Shown here piece after piece: positions 57,855 to 64,000 of a stretch of DNA of 64,000 bases. This stretch comes from Lentisphaeria bacterium (GTDB lineage Bacteria; Verrucomicrobiota; Lentisphaeria; Victivallales; UBA1829). Under the pieces are notes generated by a model, which worked only from the letters and a program-made list of their open reading frames with translations, searched no databases and had not been told where the DNA came from. The DNA lies in the NCBI GenBank assembly GCA_017456805.1, contig JAFTIQ010000007.1, positions 3,570-67,569 of the forward strand, in the 5' to 3' direction. The position numbers were made by a program, and so were the translations under genes. The first letter of the stretch is position 1, and each line of letters opens with the position of its first letter.

Positions 57855-58754
57855 TCAGGAAAACAGTTTTTCCGGATAGATATTGTTGGCGATCAAATTC
57901 TGCAAGCTCTTCTGAACAAACGGTTTATCTTCGGGGTAGGTGACTCCGAACCATTCGGAATCAGAAACCAGAACCTTTGTTGTGCAGCGTCCGGATTTTA
58001 CAAGGGAATCCACCACGAACGGGATGTAAAACTCGCTTTTGAGTTCCGTTCCTTTTTCCTTGAGAAATTCCGTAAAAAGCTCTTCCAGATAATCAAAAAG
58101 AGAATCCTGGAATCCCCACATATTCATGGAAACCACAGCATCTGCATCAATTTCAACACTGCTTCCATCCTCAAGTTTGCTGATATACTTCCCATTTTCT
58201 GTGAAAATTTTTGTATGTTCCACAACATCAGAAAGATTCCCAAACTCATTAATCGTGCAGAGACCACGGGAAACTGAGCCGTTTTCGGATGCCGTATTTT
58301 TCATTTTGAAGCCGCACATGGCGAATTCATTTGATTTTCCGCTGCAAAGGAAATTTGCAAGCTTCTGATAGCCATCCTGACCATAAAAATCATCGGCGTT
58401 AATGACAACGAAAGGTCCTTTGACGACCTTTCTTGCGGCATAAATTGCATGTCCGGTTCCCCAGGGTTTTACTCTTCCTTCCGGAACAGAAAAACCGCAG
58501 GGCAGGTCATCCAACGCCTGAAAAGCGTATTCAACCGGGATAAATTTTTCATATTTGCTGCCGATCTGCTTTTTAAAGGCTTCTTCGATGTCTTTTCTGA
58601 TGATAAAAACGACTTTTCCGAAATTTGCGCGAATTGCATCAAAAACGGAATAATCCATCAAAGTTTCACCATTGGGGCCCATCGGATCCAACTGTTTCAG
58701 TCCGCCATAACGGCTTCCCATACCTGCTGCAAGCAATACTAATGTCGGTTTCAT
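57855..58754 (-). CDS. Hexose-1-phosphate nucleotidyltransferase
   Basis: The 299-residue protein has the nucleotide loop LLAAGMGSRYGGLKQLDPMGPNGE with a Lys for pyrophosphorolysis, PWGTGHAIYAAR and VVINADDFYG for metal binding. It should form a UDP- or other NDP-sugar from a sugar 1-phosphate made by the adjacent kinase. It is the first gene of its operon; a promoter lies 40 bases upstream. Confidence 0.87.
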   Translation of the reverse strand: MKPTLVLLAAGMGSRYGGLKQLDPMGPNGETLMDYSVFDAIRANFGKVVFIIRKDIEEAFKKQIGSKYEKFIPVEYAFQALDDLPCGFSVPEGRVKPWGTGHAIYAARKVVKGPFVVINADDFYGQDGYQKLANFLCSGKSNEFAMCGFKMKNTASENGSVSRGLCTINEFGNLSDVVEHTKIFTENGKYISKLEDGSSVEIDADAVVSMNMWGFQDSLFDYLEELFTEFLKEKGTELKSEFYIPFVVDSLVKSGRCTTKVLVSDSEWFGVTYPEDKPFVQKSLQNLIANNIYPEKLFS

Positions 58755-58793
58755 TCTGATTCCTTTCTTTATTAAAATGTTAATATTACAGAT

Positions 58794-58821
58794 AAGATAT
58801 CACATTCCCGGAAAAAATCAA
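58794..58821 (-). promoter_or_regulatory. Promoter of the nucleotidyltransferase-kinase-epimerase operon
   Basis: On the minus strand TTGATT (58816-58821) and TATCTT (58794-58799) are 16 bases apart. Confidence 0.45.
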
Positions 58822-59075
58822 ATTTTCGAGAGTGTATTTTTGATATGGGAAATAAACATGATTTCTTGAATAACCCTGCTCTTTTTCAAGAATCTTTCAT
58901 GAAATAACAGTTTAATCAAGTTTTTTCCGGTTGACACGTCACCATTCATTAAAGGAACAAACATTTTGAACAATCGCTGTTGACATTTTATCAACAATGC
59001 AGTATATTATAACTTATAATTACTTATTATATATATAGTTACAACACAAAACACGAATCCCCTTCCCTATATCTG
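58822..59075. other. AT-rich gap between the last host gene and dif
   Basis: No gene is seen. It holds an inverted repeat TTCTTGAA (58863-58870) / TTCAAGAA (58885-58892), then a plus-strand promoter (58980-59008) and a T/A-rich run. CCCTTCCC at 59060-59067, next to dif, is a minus-oriented GGGNAGGG word. Confidence 0.6.
58980..59008 (+). promoter_or_regulatory. Strong consensus promoter reading through dif into the prophage
   Basis: TTGACA (58980-58985) and TATATT (59003-59008) are exactly 17 bases apart. GTTGA/TCAAC (58979-58983, 58991-58995) is an inverted repeat over the -35 box, a possible operator. No host gene follows; transcription would cross dif toward the phage. Confidence 0.6.
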
Positions 59076-59103
59076 ACTTAACATAATATATATTATGCGA
59101 CGT
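59076..59103. other. dif: dif-like XerCD recombination site (prophage left attachment site)
   Basis: The 28 bases divide into an XerD-type arm ACTTAACATAA (59076-59086), a 6-base centre TATATA (59087-59092) and an XerC-type arm TTATGCGACGT (59093-59103). Against the reverse complement of E. coli dif, the XerD arm matches 10 of 11, the centre 5 of 6 and the XerC arm 7 of 11. dif is where XerC/XerD resolve chromosome dimers; many inoviruses integrate there by host Xer enzymes. The prophage starts directly to the right. Confidence 0.85.
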
Positions 59104-59654
59104 TGGAAGTTGTGGTGTATTATACTCCCTATTGATGCATTTGTCAAGCAAAAAACAAAAAAAAAGATAAAAAAAAATAAAAAGAATAAAAATAATACAC
59201 CTAATGAAGATGTATCATTTGAACAAATTGCAAAAAACTAAAGGGGGTTTTGACGTTCCGTTTGAATTATTTACTATATAATCAAGTATGAACTCTTCGA
59301 GTTCCGCGCTGGCGCGCGCTGCCTGACGGCAGAGCGGAAGGCACGTTTCACTTTATCGGATTCATTTTTTTATTTATTGTAGATTTTTTCGCATGAAAGC
59401 GAAGGGAACCGGCTGCACCCGGGAAGCCTCGCACCCGTTCCTTGAATTTCAAATTTTTTTAAGATTTTTTTTTGAAAAAAATAATAAAAAAATATTGAAC
59501 CACGGCGAAAAAGACGCTGAAGCTCTGCTTTTTCTTGTTATTCTTCGTCACTTTTGCTTACGTTTCCCGGGACGGGCTTCGCCCTTTCCGCCTGCGAATT
59601 CAGTGAATTCGCTTCCAGCGAGAAAAAAAACAAGTTTAACTGAAAGGACGGAAA
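59104..59654. other. Phage noncoding region, possible origin
   Basis: This 551-base stretch has no convincing gene. It begins with an inverted pair GGTGTATTAT (59114-59123) / ATAATACACC (59192-59201), then AT-rich DNA, then GC-rich small hairpins: CTGCC/GGCAG at 59319-59332, GGGC/GCCC at 59574-59584 and GCGAATTC/GAATTCGC at 59594-59612. Filamentous phages keep their replication origins in such regions; the assignment is inference. Confidence 0.5.
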
Positions 59655-59969
59655 ATGCGGGAAACGTCAAAGAAGCCAAATCTGGAAAATGAAATCACAC
59701 TGTATAAATCGGAAGTAAGATCTGATCGACCGGCGATCAGGATCACCGCAGAAAGGTTTTCAATTGTGAAAAATAATCAGGTAATCAGCCACTACCGGAT
59801 CTATTGTAACGAAAAATTGTTCAAGTTTACGAGTAACTTGGACGCCCTGCCCTTCCTGCTGAAGGAAGCAAGAAAATACGCAAAATTCGAAAGAAAATCT
59901 GACTCTGAAATTTACAACAGGATCAGATCGACCAGAAGAATCAAATATAGTGCTGCAGAAACCATTTAA
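59655..59969 (+). CDS. Phage hypothetical protein, 104 aa
   Basis: AAAGGA precedes the ATG. The protein is strongly basic, soluble, with no recognised family; the central beta-rich part (ITAERFSIVKNNQVISHYRIYC) and Arg/Lys-rich tail would fit a nucleic-acid-binding protein such as a pV-like single-strand binder, but that is a guess. First gene of the plus-strand phage set. Confidence 0.65.
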   Translation: MRETSKKPNLENEITLYKSEVRSDRPAIRITAERFSIVKNNQVISHYRIYCNEKLFKFTSNLDALPFLLKEARKYAKFERKSDSEIYNRIRSTRRIKYSAAETI

Positions 59970-59980
59970 GGAGAAAAAAA

Positions 59981-60193
59981 ATGAAAAAGCACATTGACAA
60001 AATCAAAGAAATCTTGAAAAATTCAACCATTGATCAGCTTCGCGCGCACTGGCTCATATCTCAAACAGAGGATTTTTGGACCGGCGCCGTAATGCGTGAT
60101 ATGATCATGCTGGAACTCGAAAAGAGAGATCCGGAAAAATTCGAAATATGGCTACAAGATGAAAAATCAGATTTTTCAATCTTCAAAAAATAA
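59981..60193 (+). CDS. Phage hypothetical protein, 70 aa
   Basis: A strong AAGGAG lies before the ATG, and the gene follows the previous one by 11 bases. The protein is helical and acidic-basic mixed, with no membrane segment. The function is unknown. Confidence 0.65.
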   Translation: MKKHIDKIKEILKNSTIDQLRAHWLISQTEDFWTGAVMRDMIMLELEKRDPEKFEIWLQDEKSDFSIFKK

Positions 60194-60194
60194 C

Positions 60195-60249
60195 TTGAAA
60201 AGAACAAAAAAAGATGGTATATTAGAAGGACCGATAAAAATCGGTCCTT
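60195..60249 (+). promoter_or_regulatory. Strong promoter plus 5' hairpin before the 87-aa phage gene
   Basis: TTGAAA (60195-60200) and TATATT (60218-60223) are exactly 17 bases apart. A perfect hairpin AAGGACCGA / TCGGTCCTT (60226-60234, 60241-60249) would form at the very 5' end of the message, which may stabilise it. It is not followed by a T run. Confidence 0.65.
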
Positions 60250-60267
60250 AAATTTGGAGGGATAATA

Positions 60268-60531
60268 ATGGAAGAAAGTCTTTTAAAAAGCATGGAAATA
60301 ACTTTTACAATTATGACTACAATAGCAGCAGGTATATTTTTTATTATAGGAATGATATTTTACGGTATATATTGCCTAATTAAACATTTAACTACAAAAA
60401 ACGTAATTAATTACTATTATCAGTATCCACCAAACCAATACCCACCAAACCAATACCCACAAAATCAGTATCCGCAGAATCTATATCCTCTGGCAAAACC
60501 GATTAATAGAAATAAAAAAGAGGATAAATAA
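60268..60531 (+). CDS. Phage single-pass membrane protein with PPNQY repeats, 87 aa
   Basis: GGAGG precedes the ATG. One membrane helix (about residues 10-38) is followed by a basic stretch and five 5-residue repeats of the PPNQY/PQNQY type (DNA 15-bp units at about 60421-60490), then a charged tail. A strong promoter of its own suggests high expression, so a virion or membrane role is plausible, but it does not look like a classical pVIII coat protein. Confidence 0.65.
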   Translation: MEESLLKSMEITFTIMTTIAAGIFFIIGMIFYGIYCLIKHLTTKNVINYYYQYPPNQYPPNQYPQNQYPQNLYPLAKPINRNKKEDK

Positions 60532-60542
60532 AAAAGCATGGC

Positions 60543-60592
60543 GACTCAGAAAAAGAACTCCATAGGCAATATGGAGTTCTTTTCTCTGAGTC
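60543..60592. terminator. Very long hairpin between convergent phage modules
   Basis: GACTCAGA plus AAAAGAACTCCATA (60543-60564) pairs with TATGGAGTTCTTTT plus TCTGAGTC (60570-60592) around a 5-base loop, with one bulged base. It is a bidirectional terminator candidate. Because it directly follows the pIV-like gene, as the packaging hairpin does in Ff phages, it may also be the packaging signal. Confidence 0.75.
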
Positions 60593-60617
60593 TAACACAC
60601 CCAAACAACCAACCGCC

Positions 60618-61856
60618 TTATTTAAGCGGTAAAACTTTTCCCAAATAATCTTTGACCTGGTAAGCCCTACACCAAATCTGAACTTTTGTGAAAGAATCAT
60701 CTTTACCAAACTGAAAGATATTAGTCAAAGAGTTATTTCTCTGATCGTTCATCAACTCTCCAACAAGGTAAATTCTACCTGAACGTAATTCTGTATTGAA
60801 TTGCAAAGAACTTTTAGATAGATGCGGAATAGATTCCGTATAGCCTACAATGTTCGATGATTCATATTTACACTCAAGTACACATCCATATAAAGTCTCG
60901 CGGATCTGGCAACGCAATGAAAAACCCGCCTTATAATCTTTATATCCTGAAACAGTTCTCACTCCGTATTGAGAAATACTGTATTGCGGAACAGGGATTG
61001 TTATACCATCGTACCATTCAGAGAAAGAACCATCTCTAAGCAGCATAAGGGGAGCAGATACAAGTTTGATGTGTTCACTTTTCGTTTGCAGCACCATTTC
61101 GACATTTTGTGATATAGATTCTGAATCAGTAAAAGAAAACTTTTCCTCCCCCTGCCCTTTTGCCAGCGCATAAGATACCGCTCCGGATGTGTTCACCTTA
61201 GCGCCAACATCAAGATCTAACGTTTTCTTTTGAAGCGTTATGTAAAATTGCAGGATCCAGGTACCAGAAGAAACTGTTTCAACCTTATCGCAAATTTCGG
61301 AAACTCGGAGAAGAACAGCCGGAACATCAGAAACAACCGCTATACAATCTTGAGAAACTGCGCACTTTCCAGTCTCAGATAGTAAAGCAAGTAAGGACTG
61401 ATGAAGGAAATCACGCGATACCGACTTGATTTTTCGGACAAAAACGCAGCGATCTTCCTTCCGGATATCACCAATGAAAAAGGTATTCCCGATTCGCAAG
61501 TAGTTGAGTTTCAAAGAACGCGAAACAGTATCAAAAATTTCTTCTATAGTTGCATTTTTTATTTCAATTGAAACGGTTTTAGATTCTATACCTTCCTGCG
61601 CGACAAAACCAAAACCAGAACGATCAGAAAGCCAACGCATAAACAAAGGGAAAGGCATACCATCAGCAGAAAAAGTATATTTCTGACCAGTAGGAGAATC
61701 AGTAGACACGACATCGGGTGACAAATTTAGATCACGTGTATATAAAAGCCGGAACGGATCAGACTCTAAATCTTTGTTTCTACATCCGCAAAATTGTATG
61801 ATCAGAAAGGACGACAAAGCGGCGGAGTAAATTAATCGTGATAACTTCAAGCCCAT
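60618..61856 (-). CDS. Phage secretin, pIV-like
   Basis: The 412-residue protein has a signal peptide with a Cys pair near its end (FLIIQFCGC, not a good lipobox), an N-terminal secretin STN-like domain (about 65-130: DGMPFPLFMRWLSDRSGFGFV, TIEEIFDTVSRSLKLNYL) and a C-terminal secretin part (YDGITIPVPQYS, LRSGRIYLVGEL). pIV forms the outer-membrane pore through which the phage leaves. GGGAGG precedes the ATG; it overlaps Zot by 77 bases. Confidence 0.82.
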   Translation of the reverse strand: MGLKLSRLIYSAALSSFLIIQFCGCRNKDLESDPFRLLYTRDLNLSPDVVSTDSPTGQKYTFSADGMPFPLFMRWLSDRSGFGFVAQEGIESKTVSIEIKNATIEEIFDTVSRSLKLNYLRIGNTFFIGDIRKEDRCVFVRKIKSVSRDFLHQSLLALLSETGKCAVSQDCIAVVSDVPAVLLRVSEICDKVETVSSGTWILQFYITLQKKTLDLDVGAKVNTSGAVSYALAKGQGEEKFSFTDSESISQNVEMVLQTKSEHIKLVSAPLMLLRDGSFSEWYDGITIPVPQYSISQYGVRTVSGYKDYKAGFSLRCQIRETLYGCVLECKYESSNIVGYTESIPHLSKSSLQFNTELRSGRIYLVGELMNDQRNNSLTNIFQFGKDDSFTKVQIWCRAYQVKDYLGKVLPLK

Positions 61857-63096
61857 GAAAAAGACCTCCCGGGTTTTCTATTTTTTCGTTAAGTTCCAAA
61901 ATGATGCCATTTTTCAGATAAACTAAATCCTGCGTAAAAAAAACGATTTTGAATTCTGAAAATGTATTAAATTTATCTACTGGAAGTTCGCTTGGACTTT
62001 GTCCAGGCTGAACTTCTCCGGGAACTTCGCTTGGACTTTGTCCAGGCTGAACTTCTCCGGGAACTTCGCTTGGACTTTGTCCAGGCTGAACTTCTCCGGG
62101 AACTTCGCTTGGACTTTGTCCAGGCTGAACTTCCTCAGGAACCCCCTGCCCTTTTTGTGCAGAAGTGACAAGAGATGAAACAAAATAATTAATAATATGA
62201 GAAAATCCGCCAAAGAAAAACAGCCAGATAAAAAGACCGATCAAAATAAAACGAGAAAAGATGCTAAGAAAATTTTTCTGGATAAACCAAAAAAGAACCC
62301 CAAAACGGGATCTTTGCTGATACTGATACAACGGTGTCCGATCGTCGTCAACTTCACCAGCAGATTTTTCTTGCAAAGATGCATTAAAGGAGTTGTAATA
62401 AACAAAATATTCCGGAACGATTAAAAATCGCCTGGAATTATTTGTTTTCCAACCTTTATCTGTTTTCCTTTTTTCGACTTCGAAAACTGTTTTGTGGAAA
62501 GATCCGGTAAATGATGCTTTTAGCTCATACCAATCAATCATAGGGATCTTAAAATAAGGATCCCTTAAAACCTCGCAGGGAACGATCTCCAAGCGGACTG
62601 CGGCACGACCGGTGAATATTTTATCGACTTGATCTATATCTTGAGTCAAACCTTCGAAAGTGCAGCCTCGATGACGGATCTCGCCCAGAAATTCATCCCA
62701 TTTTTGGAGATATTCTTTACTTTTTGAGGGAGAAACATAGTTTTGGATCTCATCGATCGCAATATGACAGTAACGGAGATCTCTGCCCTGGAAATATTCC
62801 CAGGGACCAGAGATCTCATTCCGCCAAGATTGAAGAACCCAGTCGGGAATGATTTCGATCCGTTTCTTTATATCTTCAACAGAAACTTTTTTTCTTAAAA
62901 AATTAAAAAAAGATCTCTTAGAAAGTTTCTTTGAAACATCAGTCGCGATGCGATCAACGTTCAAAGGAAAATTGGAAATATGGATTCCTTTCGTATTGAC
63001 AAGATAATCATCTACGAGAAACCGAGAAGCACGGACATACGTTTTCCCGGCTCCAGGAACGCCCGTTGTAAGAAGTATAACAGATGCAGAAGACAT
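61780..63096 (-). CDS. Zot-like assembly ATPase (pI)
   Basis: The 438-residue protein has Walker A GVPGAGKT (12-19), Walker B IAIDE (112-116) and the Zot-family RHRG...TQD segment (141-153). One membrane helix lies near 278-300; the C-terminal part is periplasmic and carries four 13-residue repeats EVQPGQSPSEVPG (about 322-372). In Ff phages pI drives extrusion and contacts pIV. The family name zonula occludens toxin is historical; an assembly role is expected here. Confidence 0.93.
   Translation of the reverse strand: MSSASVILLTTGVPGAGKTYVRASRFLVDDYLVNTKGIHISNFPLNVDRIATDVSKKLSKRSFFNFLRKKVSVEDIKKRIEIIPDWVLQSWRNEISGPWEYFQGRDLRYCHIAIDEIQNYVSPSKSKEYLQKWDEFLGEIRHRGCTFEGLTQDIDQVDKIFTGRAAVRLEIVPCEVLRDPYFKIPMIDWYELKASFTGSFHKTVFEVEKRKTDKGWKTNNSRRFLIVPEYFVYYNSFNASLQEKSAGEVDDDRTPLYQYQQRSRFGVLFWFIQKNFLSIFSRFILIGLFIWLFFFGGFSHIINYFVSSLVTSAQKGQGVPEEVQPGQSPSEVPGEVQPGQSPSEVPGEVQPGQSPSEVPGEVQPGQSPSELPVDKFNTFSEFKIVFFTQDLVYLKNGIILELNEKIENPGGLFHGLEVITINLLRRFVVLSDHTILRM
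61983..62140 (-). repeat. 39-bp tandem repeat in the Zot gene
   Basis: Four near-identical 39-bp units keep the reading frame and encode EVQPGQSPSEVPG. Copy number change would lengthen or shorten the periplasmic stalk between the membrane and the secretin. Confidence 0.85.
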
Positions 63097-63099
63097 ATA

Positions 63100-63414
63100 T
63101 CAACCTACCATTGGTATAAAAAGTTTAATTGTGAGTTTAATTGTAATCATCCCGATAATATATTCAATGTATGTAATTATACAAAGGCTTGCAACTTCCA
63201 AAGGAACCCACTGATACACAATCCCCATATAAGGACCAATCGTCGAATCAAGACTAACCAACTCTGAATTCACCACAGGTATCATATTAGATATGGAAGC
63301 ATAAGTTTCCGGAGCAAATTCGCTAAATAAAATCTTAAAGACCCAATAAGCAAATTGCTTAAGAACCCACAAGAGGGGGCGAGCCAAAAAATCAACTATT
63401 TCCATGATATCCAT
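63100..63414 (-). CDS. pVI-like phage membrane protein
   Basis: The 104-residue protein has two or three hydrophobic segments (LLWVLKQFAYWVFKILF, SLCIITYIEYIIGMITIKL). Its size, hydrophobicity and place between pIII-like and Zot genes fit pVI / DUF2523-type proteins, which cap the virion end with pIII. Its stop is 3 bases before the Zot ATG. Confidence 0.75.
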   Translation of the reverse strand: MDIMEIVDFLARPLLWVLKQFAYWVFKILFSEFAPETYASISNMIPVVNSELVSLDSTIGPYMGIVYQWVPLEVASLCIITYIEYIIGMITIKLTIKLFIPMVG

Positions 63415-63420
63415 AATCGC

Positions 63421-64000
63421 TCACCATTGCCTTAAGGATAGAATAATCGCAAAAATAAGACATAAAACGAAAATAAACGCCAAAAGAGTTCGAATTATAC
63501 TACGAAAAGAAGCCAACTTTCCAGAAGGATCTTGCAAAGAATTTAAGTTAATCTCTACAAGATAAATATCGGGGTGCCCAAGCTTAAAATGTAAATTAAG
63601 ATCACTGGAACTGGATCCTTTTAAAAAAGTCGGGTTAAAATAAAGATTTTGCTTAAGAATTGATAAAAAAAAGTCATATCTATCTTCATCTGGAAGATCT
63701 GAAAAATCTTTTTCTGTAAATGAACTTTTCTTCGTGATTTTCATGTCCTGATGAAATTTCTTCAACTCCTGATCAATCGAAGACAAAACAGCAGAGTAGT
63801 CTTTCCCACCATCTGGAAGACTGGGGATAGGTGGAGTCGGTTCAATTGGTGTATCTGGATCCGGATCTGGATCGGGATCAGGCTCTGGATCGGGATCAGG
63901 CTCTGGATCGGGATCAGGCTCTGGATCTGGATTGGGTTCTGGATCTGGCTCCGGATCGGGTTCTGGATCGGGTTCTGGATCGGGTTCTGGATCGGGTTCT
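63421..64000 (-). CDS. pIII-like adsorption protein, C-terminal part (5' end outside window)
   Basis: The frame is open to the window edge. From the edge inward it encodes a long Glu-Pro-Asp-Pro repeat region, a Pro-rich hinge (TPIEPTPPIPSLPDGG), a folded domain and a C-terminal membrane anchor (RTLLAFIFVLCLIFAIILSLRQW). pIII proteins have the same order: repeat linkers, a C domain and an anchor. The linker is acidic and proline-rich instead of glycine-rich. The receptor-binding N-terminal domains lie beyond 64000. Confidence 0.8.
   Translation of the reverse strand, partial: EPDPEPDPEPDPEPDPEPDPEPNPDPEPDPDPEPDPDPEPDPDPDPDPDTPIEPTPPIPSLPDGGKDYSAVLSSIDQELKKFHQDMKITKKSSFTEKDFSDLPDEDRYDFFLSILKQNLYFNPTFLKGSSSSDLNLHFKLGHPDIYLVEINLNSLQDPSGKLASFRSIIRTLLAFIFVLCLIFAIILSLRQW

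Larger units (their letters stand above)
59845..62151 (-). repeat. Three GGGCAGGG octamers on the minus strand, right of dif
   Basis: CCCTGCCC starts at 59845, 61150 and 62144 on the plus strand, so GGGCAGGG points left toward dif. No plus-strand copy was found to the right of dif. Confidence 0.75.
59076..64000. mobile_element. Inovirus (filamentous phage) prophage, left part; right end outside window
   Basis: From dif rightward the gene content is phage-like: a long noncoding region with hairpins, three small plus-strand genes, then on the minus strand pIII-like, pVI-like, Zot/pI and pIV-like secretin genes in the Ff order III-VI-I-IV. No integrase is visible, in keeping with host XerCD use. 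The replication initiator and major coat protein are not recognised in the visible part and may lie further right. Confidence 0.88.

Noticed and set aside
59393..59692. A 99-residue open frame in the phage noncoding region
   Set aside because: No ribosome site, low-complexity translation, and it runs through the hairpin cluster and into the next gene.
60226..60249. Terminator after the 70-residue phage gene
   Set aside because: The hairpin has no T run and begins just after a consensus promoter, so it fits a 5' leader stem better.
61780..63096. Zonula occludens toxin as a virulence factor
   Set aside because: It has the layout of filamentous phage pI and lies among pIII, pVI and pIV-like genes, so an assembly ATPase is the better reading.

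Overview
The window looks like a piece of a Lentisphaerae (Victivallales-type, gut or host-associated) chromosome. The evidence is three type II pseudopilin genes with the [20 protein letters not shown]-terminus, each sitting inside a carbohydrate operon, and several large secreted DUF4838 or glycoside-hydrolase-like proteins. The species assignment is inference; no rRNA or tRNA gene was seen.

Layout. 1-3067: the end of rnr, a LacI regulator and a divergent M24-family gene with matching palindromic operators. 3087-10675 (minus): a GntR gene and an apparent operon of a secreted GH-like protein, a pseudopilin, a sialidase-like protein, a DapA/NanA-family lyase and two small Cys-containing proteins. 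10817-19312: a second carbohydrate operon (TIM-barrel isomerase, pseudopilin, secreted propeller-like protein, DUF4838 protein, GH1) with a divergent AraC activator. 19320-23957 (minus): housekeeping operon dapB, TrmA-like methyltransferase, dut, a eukaryote-type UDP-sugar pyrophosphorylase, a hypothetical gene and yraN. 24599-30136 (plus): pyrR-pyrB-pyrC, purQ, a DUF302 protein and an MFS transporter. 30158-38634: a secreted GH-like protein, an isomerase plus Gfo/Idh/MocA operon, and a NahK-like kinase, HAD phosphatase and NSS transporter operon. 38946-47518 (plus): MFS, nadB, pcnB, an AlbA_2 protein and purL. 47603-55780: a third carbohydrate operon (DUF4838, pseudopilin, GH92, GH36) with a divergent AraC regulator. 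55820-58754 (minus): nucleotidyltransferase, NahK-like kinase and UDP-hexose 4-epimerase, resembling the lacto-N-biose/galacto-N-biose (mucin sugar) route.

The right end is the most interesting part. At 59076-59103 there is a sequence closely matching the bacterial dif site (XerC/XerD resolution site at the replication terminus). Immediately to its right begins a filamentous phage (inovirus) prophage: three small plus-strand genes, then a minus-strand assembly module in the Ff order gIII-gVI-gI(Zot)-gIV, running off the window at 64000. In agreement with dif, the octamer GGGCAGGG (the E. coli FtsK-orienting KOPS motif GGGNAGGG) occurs 17 times on the plus strand left of dif and never reversed, and 3 times on the minus strand to its right and never on the plus strand. 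The DNA therefore appears to point at this dif from both sides, and the phage appears to have used the host XerCD site.

So the window combines a carbohydrate-foraging chromosome arm, where each degradation operon carries its own pseudopilin and regulator, with the chromosome terminus and a dif-integrated inovirus.
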